From positions 160,376 through 224,375 of the forward strand of contig NZ_BONY01000003.1 of NCBI RefSeq assembly GCF_016862955.1: a stretch of DNA of 64,000 bases, in the 5' to 3' direction. The notes beneath the pieces were generated by a model. That model worked only from the letters and a program-made list of their open reading frames with translations, was not told the origin of the DNA and made no database searches. Shown here piece by piece: positions 44,496 to 53,510 of this stretch. Both the position numbers and the translations under genes were made by a program. The first letter of the stretch is position 1. Each line of letters begins with the position of its first letter. Source of the DNA: Rhizocola hellebori (lineage in GTDB: Bacteria > Actinomycetota > Actinomycetes > Mycobacteriales > Micromonosporaceae).

Positions 44496-46121
44496 ATGAC
44501 CACAGGTAAACATCGCGGCGGAGGCGAAGGCCATGGCCTGAGCCGCCGCGGCGTGCTTCGGATGGGGGTAGGCGCGGGCCTAATGGGCGCATCCGTGCTG
44601 ACCAGCACCGAAGCTATCGCCGGAATGCTGCGCGAGGAGGCGGCGGTCGCGGCCACCTCACCGCAGTTCTTCGGCCGAATGTTCCCCAGTGTCGCACCGT
44701 TCACCAGCTTTCAGGAGCCCAACCTGCAACGCTGCATCGACGCGATCCGCGACATCGGCGAGTTCACGCACTTCATGGACGCCAAAGACATCATTGAGGC
44801 AGGCCCGGTACGCCTCATCACCGATGCCTCGCTCAACACCGTCAACCAGAACAATCCCAACCACACGGCTGGTACGACATTCTTCGGCCAGTTCCTCGAC
44901 CACGACATGACGTTCGACAGGCAGTCCCGCCTGGCTGTCCCAACGGCACCCGAGTCGTCGCCGAACACCCGCACCCCCGCCCTTGACCTCGACTCGGTCT
45001 ACGGCACCGGTCCCAACGGAAGCCCGGAACTCTACAACCCGTCCGACCGCGCCAAGCTTCGCATCGAAAGCGGTGGCAGGTTCGAAGACGTCCCCCGCCA
45101 GTCCAACGGCACCGCCATCATCGCCGATCCCCGCAACGACGAGAACGTCGTCATCTCAGGCTTGCAGTGCGCATTCATCCTCGCGCACAACCGGCTCGTC
45201 GACCAGGTCCGCGCAGGCAATCCCGGCGCCGACGCGACCACCGTCTTCAACCAGGCGCGCCAGATCCTCACCTGGCACTACCAGTGGATCATCATCAACG
45301 AGTTCCTCCCGCAGATCATCGGTCAGGACCGGGTTAACAACATCCTCAGCCAGGGACGGCGGTTCTACCGCCCGGCCGCCAACGAATACTTCATCCCTGT
45401 CGAGTTCCAGGGTGCCGCGTACCGGTTCGGCCACAGCATGGTGCGGCCGTCGTATCGCGTGAACCTCGCCGGCGACGTCAACAACACAGCGTTCTTCGCA
45501 CTGATTTTCGATCCTCGCGGCGAGGGCCAGGCCGATCCGATGGACATGCGCGGTGGCAGGCGTGCCCCCCGGCGCTTCATCGGCTGGCAGACGTTCTTCG
45601 ACTTCGGCCCGCAGTTCACCGATCCGGGTGCCACCACACCCGCGGTCAAGCCGAACAAGCGCATCGACACCAAGATCTCGTCGGCCCTGTTCCGGCTACC
45701 ACTGGCCGCCATCGCGAGTGGCGACCCGCCGATCGCGCTTCCCGTACGCAACATGTTGCGCCACATCACCTGGAGCATCCCGTCCGGCCAAGCCCTCGCC
45801 GCGGCCGTCGGTGCGCCGGTACTTGGCGCGAGCAACTTCCCCGAGTGGCGGCACTACAACATCGGGCTCGATTCCAGCACCCCGCTGTGGTACTACGTCC
45901 TCAAGGAAGCCGAACTGCTCGAGCAGGGGCTTCGCCTCGGCCCGCTGGGCTCGCTCATCGTCGGTGAGGTCTTCATCGGACTGCTGCAGCTGGCCCCGGG
46001 GTCGTACCTTCGCGACAATCCCGGGTTCCGTCCCACGCTGCCGGCCCGCACGGCGGGTACGTTCAAGATGATTGATCTGCTGACATTCGCTCGGGTCGAT
46101 CCGACAAGCCGCGGCCAATAG
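44496..46121 (+). CDS. Tat-exported animal-type haem peroxidase
   Basis: A 541-residue member of the peroxidase-cyclooxygenase superfamily. The N-terminus carries a twin-arginine signal (LSRRGVLRMG). The distal His136 lies in FGQFLDHDMTFD, with calcium-site residues following, and the proximal His313 lies in YRFGHSMVR. The ATG at 44496 has GGAGG ahead; the frame is open far upstream through relic sequence. Family members oxidise halides or phenols with peroxide; bacterial ones are mostly uncharacterised. It is monocistronic, just left of the tRNA-bounded island. Confidence 0.88.
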   Translation: MTTGKHRGGGEGHGLSRRGVLRMGVGAGLMGASVLTSTEAIAGMLREEAAVAATSPQFFGRMFPSVAPFTSFQEPNLQRCIDAIRDIGEFTHFMDAKDIIEAGPVRLITDASLNTVNQNNPNHTAGTTFFGQFLDHDMTFDRQSRLAVPTAPESSPNTRTPALDLDSVYGTGPNGSPELYNPSDRAKLRIESGGRFEDVPRQSNGTAIIADPRNDENVVISGLQCAFILAHNRLVDQVRAGNPGADATTVFNQARQILTWHYQWIIINEFLPQIIGQDRVNNILSQGRRFYRPAANEYFIPVEFQGAAYRFGHSMVRPSYRVNLAGDVNNTAFFALIFDPRGEGQADPMDMRGGRRAPRRFIGWQTFFDFGPQFTDPGATTPAVKPNKRIDTKISSALFRLPLAAIASGDPPIALPVRNMLRHITWSIPSGQALAAAVGAPVLGASNFPEWRHYNIGLDSSTPLWYYVLKEAELLEQGLRLGPLGSLIVGEVFIGLLQLAPGSYLRDNPGFRPTLPARTAGTFKMIDLLTFARVDPTSRGQ

Positions 46122-46657
46122 CCTCCAGCCGCGGCCTTCGTGGTCACCCGGATTGGCGCTCACGCGCTAGATTCGGGTGGCCATGATTGCTGCCTTGGAC
46201 TTGTTAGCTGCGACCCGGCGCCAGACCGCGACCGGGCAGCAGCGGAAGGCGGGACAAGCACCGTCGCCAGCTAGCACATGCTCGACCCGCTGCGCCCTGC
46301 ACCGAACGGCAAGCCAACGCTGCGAAACAACAAGCCACACTGCGCCGCTCATCCGCCACGAATTTGACTAAATGCGTGCCGCCACAACGGGAATGCCTCG
46401 ACTCTCATCAATAGAATCGAGGCGTTTGTGCTGCACAAGTTGGTGGAGATGTGGGGACTCGAACCCTGACCCCCACACCGCCAGTGTCCCTTTCGGTGCT
46501 TTGCTCCCATTGGATGCCGCCGGACCTGCGCCTTCGATCGGGCAGCTCGGCCCCCCTTCGCCTTTTGATCAACTAAGGCTGCGTTGGCCCGCACGTCTAG
46601 GAATCTTGACGCACCAGCCGCACCGCGCCGATGAGGGGTGCCTGCTGCAATCACCGC
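46122..46657. other. Non-coding stretch with the left tRNA-like repeat
   Basis: No gene seen in about 535 bases. It holds a hairpin (46395-46423) and the tRNA 3'-half relic at 46441-46487, annotated separately. Confidence 0.6.
46441..46487 (-). repeat. Degenerate 3' half of tRNA-Ala (candidate att site)
   Basis: The minus strand reads from the anticodon stem through the T-arm to an encoded CCA, matching the tRNA-Ala at 58193-58265 over 47 bases with about six differences and one deleted base in the T-stem. The hairpin beyond it (GCCTCGA 46395-46401 / TCGAGGC 46417-46423) occupies the same place as the real tRNA terminator. It lacks the 5' half and cannot be a working tRNA. Confidence 0.7.
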
Positions 46658-46948
46658 TCACGCCGCGAACGAAGCATGCGGCCGAAACGCGATGTCAAGG
46701 TCCGCGTTTAGCGCTGTAGCCAGCCTCGCCAGCAACGGCACGGTCGGAGTGGCCCCACCAGACTCCAGACGGGAAAGCTGCGGCTGAGTCATCCCCGCCC
46801 GCTCAGCGAGCTCAGCCTGCGTCAAACCGAGCTCGACACGCCGATCATGCACCATCTGACCAAGCAGCAACGCCGCACGCGCCTCCTCGTAGGCTGCAGC
46901 ATGCTCCTGCGCCCCGGTCCGCTCCCAGACAACGTGTCTTCTCGTCAT
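46658..46948 (-). CDS. XRE-family antitoxin
   Basis: A 96-residue protein with a C-terminal helix-turn-helix: LGLTQAELAERAGMTQPQLSRLESGGATPTVPLLARLA. The ATG at 46948 has GGGAGAGG upstream. It follows the RelE-like toxin by 25 bases in a toxin-first order, as in HigBA-type modules, and would neutralise the toxin and repress the promoter through the palindrome at 47355-47380. Confidence 0.85.
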   Translation of the reverse strand: MTRRHVVWERTGAQEHAAAYEEARAALLLGQMVHDRRVELGLTQAELAERAGMTQPQLSRLESGGATPTVPLLARLATALNADLDIAFRPHASFAA

Positions 46949-46973
46949 CGCTCGCACCTCTCCCTAGTGCTCC

Positions 46974-47348
46974 TCACAGCCACTTACGCTCATACACCTC
47001 ACGCGCCGGTGCATGCTCTTCGTGGCCCGCAGCGCACGTCTGCTGCGCAGCCACCGCCCGCGCCACCTCGGCCCGCTCCACCTGCCTGGTCTTGCGAAAC
47101 ACCGTCAGCAACACCACCCGAGCACCCGGCGCCAGCCAATAACTGATCCGCACCGCGCTGCGCTCAAGATAGAACCGCAACTCCCGAGTCTTACCCGACA
47201 GATGACGCGAATACGGCTCCCCCAACGTCTCCGCACTATCGGCAAGGATGTCCGCCATCGCCTCGACCTTCGCGTAATCCTTCAGCGTCAGTGTCTCCAG
47301 CCAATCCCTGACCTCGGGCTCCAGCTCGATCACATAGCGATCCGGCAC
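46974..47348 (-). CDS. RelE/HigB-like toxin (phage Gp49-like family)
   Basis: A 124-residue protein resembling the RelE superfamily ribosome-dependent mRNA interferases: LRFYLERSAVRISYWLAPGARVVLLTVFRKTRQVERAEVARA, with the basic and Arg residues typical of the active surface and the KTR...E...A ending. Starts at GTG. Directly upstream lies a perfect 10-bp inverted repeat. Paired with the XRE antitoxin downstream, it probably stabilises the island or acts in abortive infection. Confidence 0.85.
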   Translation of the reverse strand: MPDRYVIELEPEVRDWLETLTLKDYAKVEAMADILADSAETLGEPYSRHLSGKTRELRFYLERSAVRISYWLAPGARVVLLTVFRKTRQVERAEVARAVAAQQTCAAGHEEHAPAREVYERKWL

Positions 47349-47354
47349 CCACCA

Positions 47355-47380
47355 ACGATATACCTTCCTCGGTATATCGT
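47355..47380. promoter_or_regulatory. Perfect palindromic operator of the toxin-antitoxin operon
   Basis: ACGATATACC (47355-47364) and GGTATATCGT (47371-47380) form a perfect 10-bp inverted repeat with a 6-base spacer, 6 bases upstream of the toxin GTG. TATACC/TATATC inside it can serve as a -10 box, so binding would block transcription. Confidence 0.75.
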
Positions 47381-47504
47381 CCAGCCCGATACCTAAGCTG
47401 CCTCAAGCAGCGGCATGAACGGGTCAGTTCCAGCCAGCAGCCACCACAGATGATCAATTTTGTGTACCGCTGCCATTTCCGAGCAATGACTGGCCGCCGA
47501 GGAC

Positions 47505-47950
47505 GCCGGGCCGTTGGCGGACGCCGACCAGATGATCCTCATGGACCTGGCGATCGGCCTGGCCGAGGTAGGGTCACTTCGCGCAGGCTGCGGCCGTGCA
47601 GCTGGAAATCGTGGCCGGCTGCCGGGCGACCAGTGCGCGGGGCAGCTGGCCTGAGTCGTCCTTTGCCATGTGGTCCTTGTTAGGTTCGACGATCTATCTT
47701 GATCTGGCCGGACAATGCGATGCGAGCATCCACGTGGAACACCTGGCTCTCACGCTGCTGCGCCGCATGTCCAAAGCCAGCCCGGGGTGGCTGACCACAC
47801 ACGCCATCCGGGCTGCGGGATCCTCGCTACGGTTTGCCGACTGCGGTCCCCGGCAGGAAGCGCGGGTACTGCTGGAGGAAGCCGTGGCCGTCTGCGGTCA
47901 GCGACCAGCCGAAGGTCCGCAAAGCAACCTCGGATTTGGACAAGGGGTCC
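47505..47950 (+). pseudogene. Frameshifted helical (TPR-like) gene relic
   Basis: One frame gives ADQMILMDLAIGLAEVG; after a shift near 47570 another gives HFAQAAAVQLEIVAG, YLDLAGQ and LALTLLRRMSKASPGWL, ending EARVLLEEAVAVCG. The helical Ala/Leu pattern resembles TPR-type repeats. No start codon or intact frame is left. From here to 48361 I see no gene. Confidence 0.35.
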
Positions 47951-48361
47951 GAGCATCGCTGTTTGCCCGGTCCGGTGCCCGCGGCGAGCGACTCGAAGCC
48001 GGTCGAACGGCTCCGATCGGCGTTGGCGCCCACCAGGTCCTCCAGCCGGTCCTAGGCCTCAACCATTGGTCCTTCGGCGTCAGGCAAGCCTTTGAGCGCC
48101 AGGCTCCACGCCATCGCTGACGCAATCGCAGCCGCCGCAGGCCCTCAACCCGCGCAACGGTTGGCCAACCTCGCAACCCTGATGCGCCGTCGCCCCGTCC
48201 GCGCATCAATTCTCTTCGCTGGACCCGTCGAGTTCCAGGCCGCCAACCAACACCGCGCCAATCAAGCATCATTCGCAGGTCTGACAAGAAACCCGCACCG
48301 CGCTCAAGGCGCGGCTGCTCAAACCCCCGGTTCGATTGGACAGCCGCGCTGCTGGGCCATA

Positions 48362-51300
48362 TCAGGCCCCAGCCCTCGCTCGGTCGAGGATCTCCTCCGG
48401 GGTCAGCGCGCCGCTCGGATGGTGGCTCAAGCACATGGAGATCGCGAGCTTGCGGAAGGGCAAACCTTCGCCCATCGCGTAAAACTCCCCGGCCGTGAGC
48501 CGGGCGATGTCCATCACAGCGCTTCCTTTCGCTTGCGCCATCTCCTTGGCGGCGGTGATCTGCACCGGGCTGTTGAGGAAGCCGTAGAACTGTGTTGCCG
48601 CGTTGCCCACTATCCTGTTGTGGATGCCACGCGGTGCCTGGGTTGCGAACACTAATCCCAGACCGTACTTGCGCGCCTGGCTCGCCAGCGCGAGCGTGCT
48701 TTCAGTGCACGCGGTCATCGCGCCCGATGGTGCCAGCGTCTGCGCTTCGTCCATGACGAACAGCCCACCCAGCGGGCGGTCGTTCGCTGGGTTGACCTTT
48801 ATCCAGGCGAACAGCGCCATCTGAAGCTGGTTGACAAAACTTTGCCGCTGTTCGGTCGTCGGCAGCCCGATCAGGCTGATCACCGAGATCCGCGCTCGCT
48901 TGCCTGGCCCCGGGGTCAGTAGCACGCCCGGGTCTAACGGCACCCCCGATCCACCGAAAAGCGGATCATTAATCATTGCCGCCGTCAGCGTCTGGGCCAT
49001 GTCGTAAGCGAGCTCGCTTGCCTTGTCCAGTGAGGTGACCCCTTCCGGCAGCTCCGCCAGCATGTCCACGAGCCCGGCCAGATGTGAGCCACCTTTGCGG
49101 GCGTAATAGCCCAACGCCTCTCGCAGTACGGCCCTGCCCCTATCCATTTTTGACGTGTTGCCACCCACCCGTGCTCTGGGTGCCAGTGCTGCCACGGCGC
49201 TGTCCAGAGCTAGCTCTAGTTCGTCCGGGTCTCCGAGGACGGCCTTGAAATCCGGAAGCGGCTGCAAACTGAGTGGACGCCCTGATTCGCGCCGCGGCGT
49301 CCACACCATCACTTCCGTTTGATCAAAGTACGCGGTCGCCGCCTGCTCATCACCACGCCGCCAACTCGTCGGAGCCTTCGGCCAGGGATCCCCGAGTCGC
49401 GCCAAATCGTTGTTCGGATCGAGCGCGATCGTCGACACTCCCTGCAGCGCGCACTCTTCGATCAGACGCCTGATGAGCACCGTCTTCCCAGAACCCGACC
49501 CGGCGAAGATCGCCACGTGCTTGCGTAGTGCCGCCAGCTCAATATGAGCAGGCTCCCCACTCTCGGTCGTGAACCCGATCGGAACAGCGTCGGTCGCCAC
49601 CTCGCTGGCGCCAGCCGGCTGGCCATCAGGATCATCCGGGGTAACGTCGGGCTCAATCGTAAATGCCTGCTCCTCGGGCGGCGGCCCGAAGATTTCCGCG
49701 AACAGAGTTGTGCCACTTGCTGGCTTCCTGTCGGCTAGCCAGACGTCAAGGAACGGCTCGTCTTCATCGAGCATCCGGCCGAGCGCATGAAACGTGCGGA
49801 GGTCGTCTTGCGACACCTTACTGATCACGCCACCCAGCGCCTCGAACTTCTCACGCTTGGACTTGCTAGCAGGCCCGTTCGGCCACGGCACGTTCCGAAG
49901 CAGAACCGCGCGCCGGTGAGGAACCTTTGGGTCGAGTGCAGCAAGCCGCATCACCCGTTCAACCCTTGGCAGCACGGCCGAGTGGTGAAGCTTGGCCAAC
50001 CCCCGGAAATACCAGAGCCCGTAGTCATCCATTTCGGCGTCGAATGTCTCTTTCAGCGTCGCATGCGCCGTTGGGCTGCCGCCCGCCCCCGCGAACACAG
50101 AGAAACGCTTGCGCTCTTGGCTATCCTTTTCCCGAACCCACGCCTGCAGTCCCGCCACGAGAAGGTCCGGCATCATCTTGTCCTCGAGGTCCTGGTCCAG
50201 CGCGCCAGAAACCGAGGCATGATTACGGTAGGTCTCAAGTTGGCGGTCGAAGGTATCAAGAACCCCAGCGCTGACGGTGCTGTCTATGCTAGGCGCCTCC
50301 GGAAGCTCGACTATTGGCTGCTCGAAGTCGGTCAGAATGCTCGCGGTGCCAGCCTTCAAGCACTGCCGAATGTGTGCGTCGACCCTTTGCAACAGCGCGC
50401 GTGGCGTGTAGTCAGGCGCGTCGTCGAAGGCAGTTGGAGCGATAGGCCAGGTGGGGAATGGAGGGCTAAAGCCGGCTGCCGCAAACCGTGGGGCGAATCT
50501 AGTCGCCACAAGTTCCATCCCCACTGAACGTGATGGGATCCTATGCAGCCGTGCTTCATGTCTAAAACGAGCCCGGAGGGACATGAGGGTGTTGTTGCAG
50601 ATTAAGTCCCACGCTGAGGTCAAGCACGAGGCCACGATCACCGTGCGGCTGAGCTGCTCTCGCGTGGCCATCAGTCCCTGGCCGATTGCGCCCGCAAGTT
50701 GATCCATTTCTGGTGCCGACGCTAGGTTGTCCTCCAGCCGGTGCGACTTTACCGATCGCATGATCTGCGAGAATGCGGGGTCAATCTGATCGATGCCCAA
50801 GAGGCTTGGACCGGTCAGCGAGAGCAGGTAGGAGACCTCTCTTACAAGGTCCTCCGGCGTCCGGGGCTTGGGCGGCAGGCGCCACTTAGCGCAATCTTCC
50901 GCGCTCTCCTCACCGAGACTGGAGGTCAAGTAGCCTTCCCCGAGATCTCGCAGGTGATCATCCCATGCGGCCATCATGACCAGGGCACGCAATGTGTATT
51001 TGTGGCTTAGATTTATCCGTCGGTCTGAAAAGGAGACCCGTGCAACGAAGTCCTCGAGAGCATCGCTGGTGAGTGAAGACAGGCCGGTCACTCGATCACG
51101 AAGATCACTCGAAACCATGGCACGGCGGGCCAAGCCATCCAGTAGCATAGTGAGCTGGTCACGATGTTTGGCAGCAGGCCGAACAAGGCCTTCAACGAAG
51201 GCCTGAATGACGATTGGGGCGAACGTGCCGCCGTGTGGCATCCCCAGTAGGAAGAAGTAGCCGCCCCGGCGTTGCACCTGTTCGCGGATCCAGCTGAGCA

Positions 51301-51517
51301 TATGAGTTTTGCCAGAGCCATGCTGGCCCTCAATGACCACGCCGAGCGGGTTGGCTACGACTTTCTCATCGGCTTGGTCGAGCGCCTGCAGAACAGTTCG
51401 TGCAGCTGAGCCGTGAAGTCCTTCAACATGGTTTACCGGAGAGAGCCACACGTCCTCCTGGGCCGGCGCCCACTCGAATCGGACGTTGCTCAGCGCGCGC
51501 AGCTCCTGGTCGCTCAT
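48362..51517 (-). CDS. Dual P-loop ATPase: AAA domain plus HerA/VirB4-like translocase
   Basis: A 1051-residue protein with two ATPase units. The first has Walker A EGQHGSGKTH (63-72) and a Walker B-like LLGIDQID (239-246). The second, C-terminal, has Walker A GSGSGKT (673-679), Walker B LFVMDEAQ (919-926) and a sensor strand LVFATQAPRG (956-964), the pattern of HerA/FtsK-type hexameric DNA pumps. Residues about 300-640 are a long linker without a family I know. The start codon overlaps the stop of the winged-helix gene (ATGA), so the two are made together. Defence ATPases of this kind usually work with a nuclease; none is in this transcript. Confidence 0.8.
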   Translation of the reverse strand: MSDQELRALSNVRFEWAPAQEDVWLSPVNHVEGLHGSAARTVLQALDQADEKVVANPLGVVIEGQHGSGKTHMLSWIREQVQRRGGYFFLLGMPHGGTFAPIVIQAFVEGLVRPAAKHRDQLTMLLDGLARRAMVSSDLRDRVTGLSSLTSDALEDFVARVSFSDRRINLSHKYTLRALVMMAAWDDHLRDLGEGYLTSSLGEESAEDCAKWRLPPKPRTPEDLVREVSYLLSLTGPSLLGIDQIDPAFSQIMRSVKSHRLEDNLASAPEMDQLAGAIGQGLMATREQLSRTVIVASCLTSAWDLICNNTLMSLRARFRHEARLHRIPSRSVGMELVATRFAPRFAAAGFSPPFPTWPIAPTAFDDAPDYTPRALLQRVDAHIRQCLKAGTASILTDFEQPIVELPEAPSIDSTVSAGVLDTFDRQLETYRNHASVSGALDQDLEDKMMPDLLVAGLQAWVREKDSQERKRFSVFAGAGGSPTAHATLKETFDAEMDDYGLWYFRGLAKLHHSAVLPRVERVMRLAALDPKVPHRRAVLLRNVPWPNGPASKSKREKFEALGGVISKVSQDDLRTFHALGRMLDEDEPFLDVWLADRKPASGTTLFAEIFGPPPEEQAFTIEPDVTPDDPDGQPAGASEVATDAVPIGFTTESGEPAHIELAALRKHVAIFAGSGSGKTVLIRRLIEECALQGVSTIALDPNNDLARLGDPWPKAPTSWRRGDEQAATAYFDQTEVMVWTPRRESGRPLSLQPLPDFKAVLGDPDELELALDSAVAALAPRARVGGNTSKMDRGRAVLREALGYYARKGGSHLAGLVDMLAELPEGVTSLDKASELAYDMAQTLTAAMINDPLFGGSGVPLDPGVLLTPGPGKRARISVISLIGLPTTEQRQSFVNQLQMALFAWIKVNPANDRPLGGLFVMDEAQTLAPSGAMTACTESTLALASQARKYGLGLVFATQAPRGIHNRIVGNAATQFYGFLNSPVQITAAKEMAQAKGSAVMDIARLTAGEFYAMGEGLPFRKLAISMCLSHHPSGALTPEEILDRARAGA

Positions 51518-52170
51518 TGCGCGCCCATCGAGATGAAGTGCTTGTCTTCACCACCAACACGGATGGCGGCGTCGTGCGCTTCCTGCGGAAGCGCCTTGGT
51601 GTTGGGATCGGGATCGAGCTGAATCGTGCGCTGGCGGTCCATCGCCTTCAGGGTCTTGTTCAAGACGTCACGCGGAACCATAGGTAGATTCCCACGAAGC
51701 TTCACCAGGCTGACAAGTTCTCCGCGACGCTTGGCCAGTCGAGCGTAAGTGGACTGGATCTGGTGTTCAACCGACTGTGGGTACTCGGTTTTCGCTGGCC
51801 CAGGCTCAGGAGCAGGTTCATCGCCGAACACCTGATCCGTCTTGATTCCGTGTTGAGCCATCACGTTGCTCAGCACGTTAGCCATCGCATAGAGAAGCCT
51901 CACGCCGACGGAAGTCCCGGCGGGTGCCTGCGTAGCTAGCTCCTCGGTTGCGCGATCCCGGCCTTTGTCGGTCAATGTATGAAAGAAGGCGCCGCCTTTG
52001 CCCTGGTGCGCTGTGATCAATTTGGTGCTCACGAGCTGCTCACGAGCATCTTTCGCAATTTTGAGCGCGAAGCGCTCGTGAAGTGCGGTGTTTGTGGCGG
52101 CCTCAGCTCCGAAGAGGAGAAGGGCGAGGAGCGCCTGACGTGCGGGGGCGCCGAGGGAAGCTTCAGGCAT
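51514..52170 (-). CDS. Winged-helix partner of the dual ATPase
   Basis: A 218-residue protein. Residues 8-75 look like a PadR/MarR-type winged helix (ARQALLALLLFG ... ALKIAKDAREQLVSTKLI, wing FFHTLTDKGRDRATEEL). The second half is helical with a QSTYARLAKRRGELVSLVKLRGNL segment that looks like a second winged unit. It could be a repressor of the operon or a DNA-binding subunit of the ATPase complex; the 4-base overlap with the ATPase gene favours the latter. Divergent from the four-gene operon. Confidence 0.65.
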   Translation of the reverse strand: MPEASLGAPARQALLALLLFGAEAATNTALHERFALKIAKDAREQLVSTKLITAHQGKGGAFFHTLTDKGRDRATEELATQAPAGTSVGVRLLYAMANVLSNVMAQHGIKTDQVFGDEPAPEPGPAKTEYPQSVEHQIQSTYARLAKRRGELVSLVKLRGNLPMVPRDVLNKTLKAMDRQRTIQLDPDPNTKALPQEAHDAAIRVGGEDKHFISMGAQ

Positions 52171-52832
52171 AGTTGTGTTCTCCGGGTGTCTGAGGTGATA
52201 CGCCGAAAGAATTTACGAATCACCATACGTAGTTTCGGAACGAGCGGAACCAGCCTTGCGGGCCCGACGTGCGCGCCGACCATCCCCCGAGTGTGTGGGT
52301 CATCTGAAGAATGATCTGACGACATGGTCGACGGTCAATTGTTGTTGGAGAGCCGGGTGTGCCTACTTGGTGAGTCGAGCTGGGACGTTCGGCGGATTGG
52401 TTGCTGTAAGACGCACATGAACGTCTATCCTTATCGGACTGTTGTACCAATGCATGGCTTTGCATGTGCGCCAGCGCTTTCGGATGGAGTCGTGACTGAT
52501 GGCGGCATGACTGATCCCTCATCGCTGCTCCAAGGCTGGGCGGTGTAAAGCCCTCGACCATATCAGCTCCCTTGGATGGCCCTGGTGTCAGATCTTGTAC
52601 AGTCCGAAGATGATCGAGGTTAGGAAATGTTTGTATCCGCGGTTGACGGCGCGCGTGGAAGCAGTGCAGATTGATTACCCAGCAACGCCAAGCGGCCGCG
52701 GCCAAGCCGCTGCAGTGAATGAGCGGACTACATGACGGCAGACGTAGTGAGGCCCCGGGGACCTAACCTCTAGGGCCAGCGGTCACTCCGGGGCTTTGGC
52801 TCAAACCTAACACCCGAACCGGGAAGGGCGCA
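52171..52832. other. Divergent regulatory region of the island, with leader hairpin
   Basis: About 660 bases without a convincing gene, between the divergent wHTH/ATPase and Abi operons. A nested hairpin at 52752-52794 (GCCCCGG / CCGGGGC outside, GACC / GGTC inside) lies 38 bases before the Abi ATG, so it would be in the leader or act as an attenuator/terminator. Confidence 0.5.
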
Positions 52833-53498
52833 ATGACTAGCGGCGACTTTTGGTATGAGGATTACCTGGGACACGAGCGCTTTGAGAAGTTCTTCGTGGC
52901 AGCGGAGAAGAATCGCACGACGGCCATCGCGCTCGTTGAGTGGGACCGGGAGATGCGCGGCGAGTTGCAGAAGGTGTTGGGGGAATGGGAGATCGCCATG
53001 CGAAACGCCTACGACCTGACCATGCGGTCGTGGTGGGAAGGCGAGAAGCATTGGCTGCTCGACCCGAAGAGTCCAGTGCAACAACCAATATGGCACCGCT
53101 ACGAGGACATAAATGAAGGCAGCAGACTGACAATCAGTAAAGCGGTAAAGCGCGCGGGACCGAAAGCCCCGATAGGCAAGGTGATCGCAAACCTCTCGTT
53201 GGACTTCTGGCGGTATCTCACGTCGAAGCGTCGCGAGAAGTCCTTGTGGGTGCCGGCGTTGCATCGCGCGTACCCGAAAGGAATGAACCGCGGGTACATA
53301 GACCACCGCATCGATCTACTTTATCGGCTCCGCAATCAGGTCGCTCACAACGAGCCCGTTTTCCACCGGCCGATCCGGCAGCACACAGCGACCCTTATAC
53401 ACACCTGCGAGCTCATCGTGCCCCCGCTTGCCGACGCCATATTCGAGAGGGCCAGCATCTCAACGCTGTGGGCCAAGTGTCCGATCAATCTTCCGTAG
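52833..53498 (+). CDS. Abi-like protein with HEPN-type RNxxxH motif
   Basis: A 221-residue protein of the Abi-like (abortive infection) group. It shows WEIAMRNAYDLTM (about 53-65), LSLDFWRYLTSKRREKSLWVPAL and the signature LYRLRNQVAHNEPVF (163-177), where R167-N-x3-H172 matches the RNase motif Rx4-6H of HEPN domains. It probably cleaves RNA and stops growth when infection is sensed (inference). Starts at an ATG after GGGAAGG. First gene of a four-gene operon, 12 bases before the ATPase gene. Confidence 0.75.
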   Translation: MTSGDFWYEDYLGHERFEKFFVAAEKNRTTAIALVEWDREMRGELQKVLGEWEIAMRNAYDLTMRSWWEGEKHWLLDPKSPVQQPIWHRYEDINEGSRLTISKAVKRAGPKAPIGKVIANLSLDFWRYLTSKRREKSLWVPALHRAYPKGMNRGYIDHRIDLLYRLRNQVAHNEPVFHRPIRQHTATLIHTCELIVPPLADAIFERASISTLWAKCPINLP

Positions 53499-53510
53499 AC
53501 GGAGCCGTTT

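Noticed and set aside
46441..46487. Functional tRNA gene
   Set aside because: Only the 3' half is present and the T-stem has lost a base; no D-arm or 5' acceptor strand.
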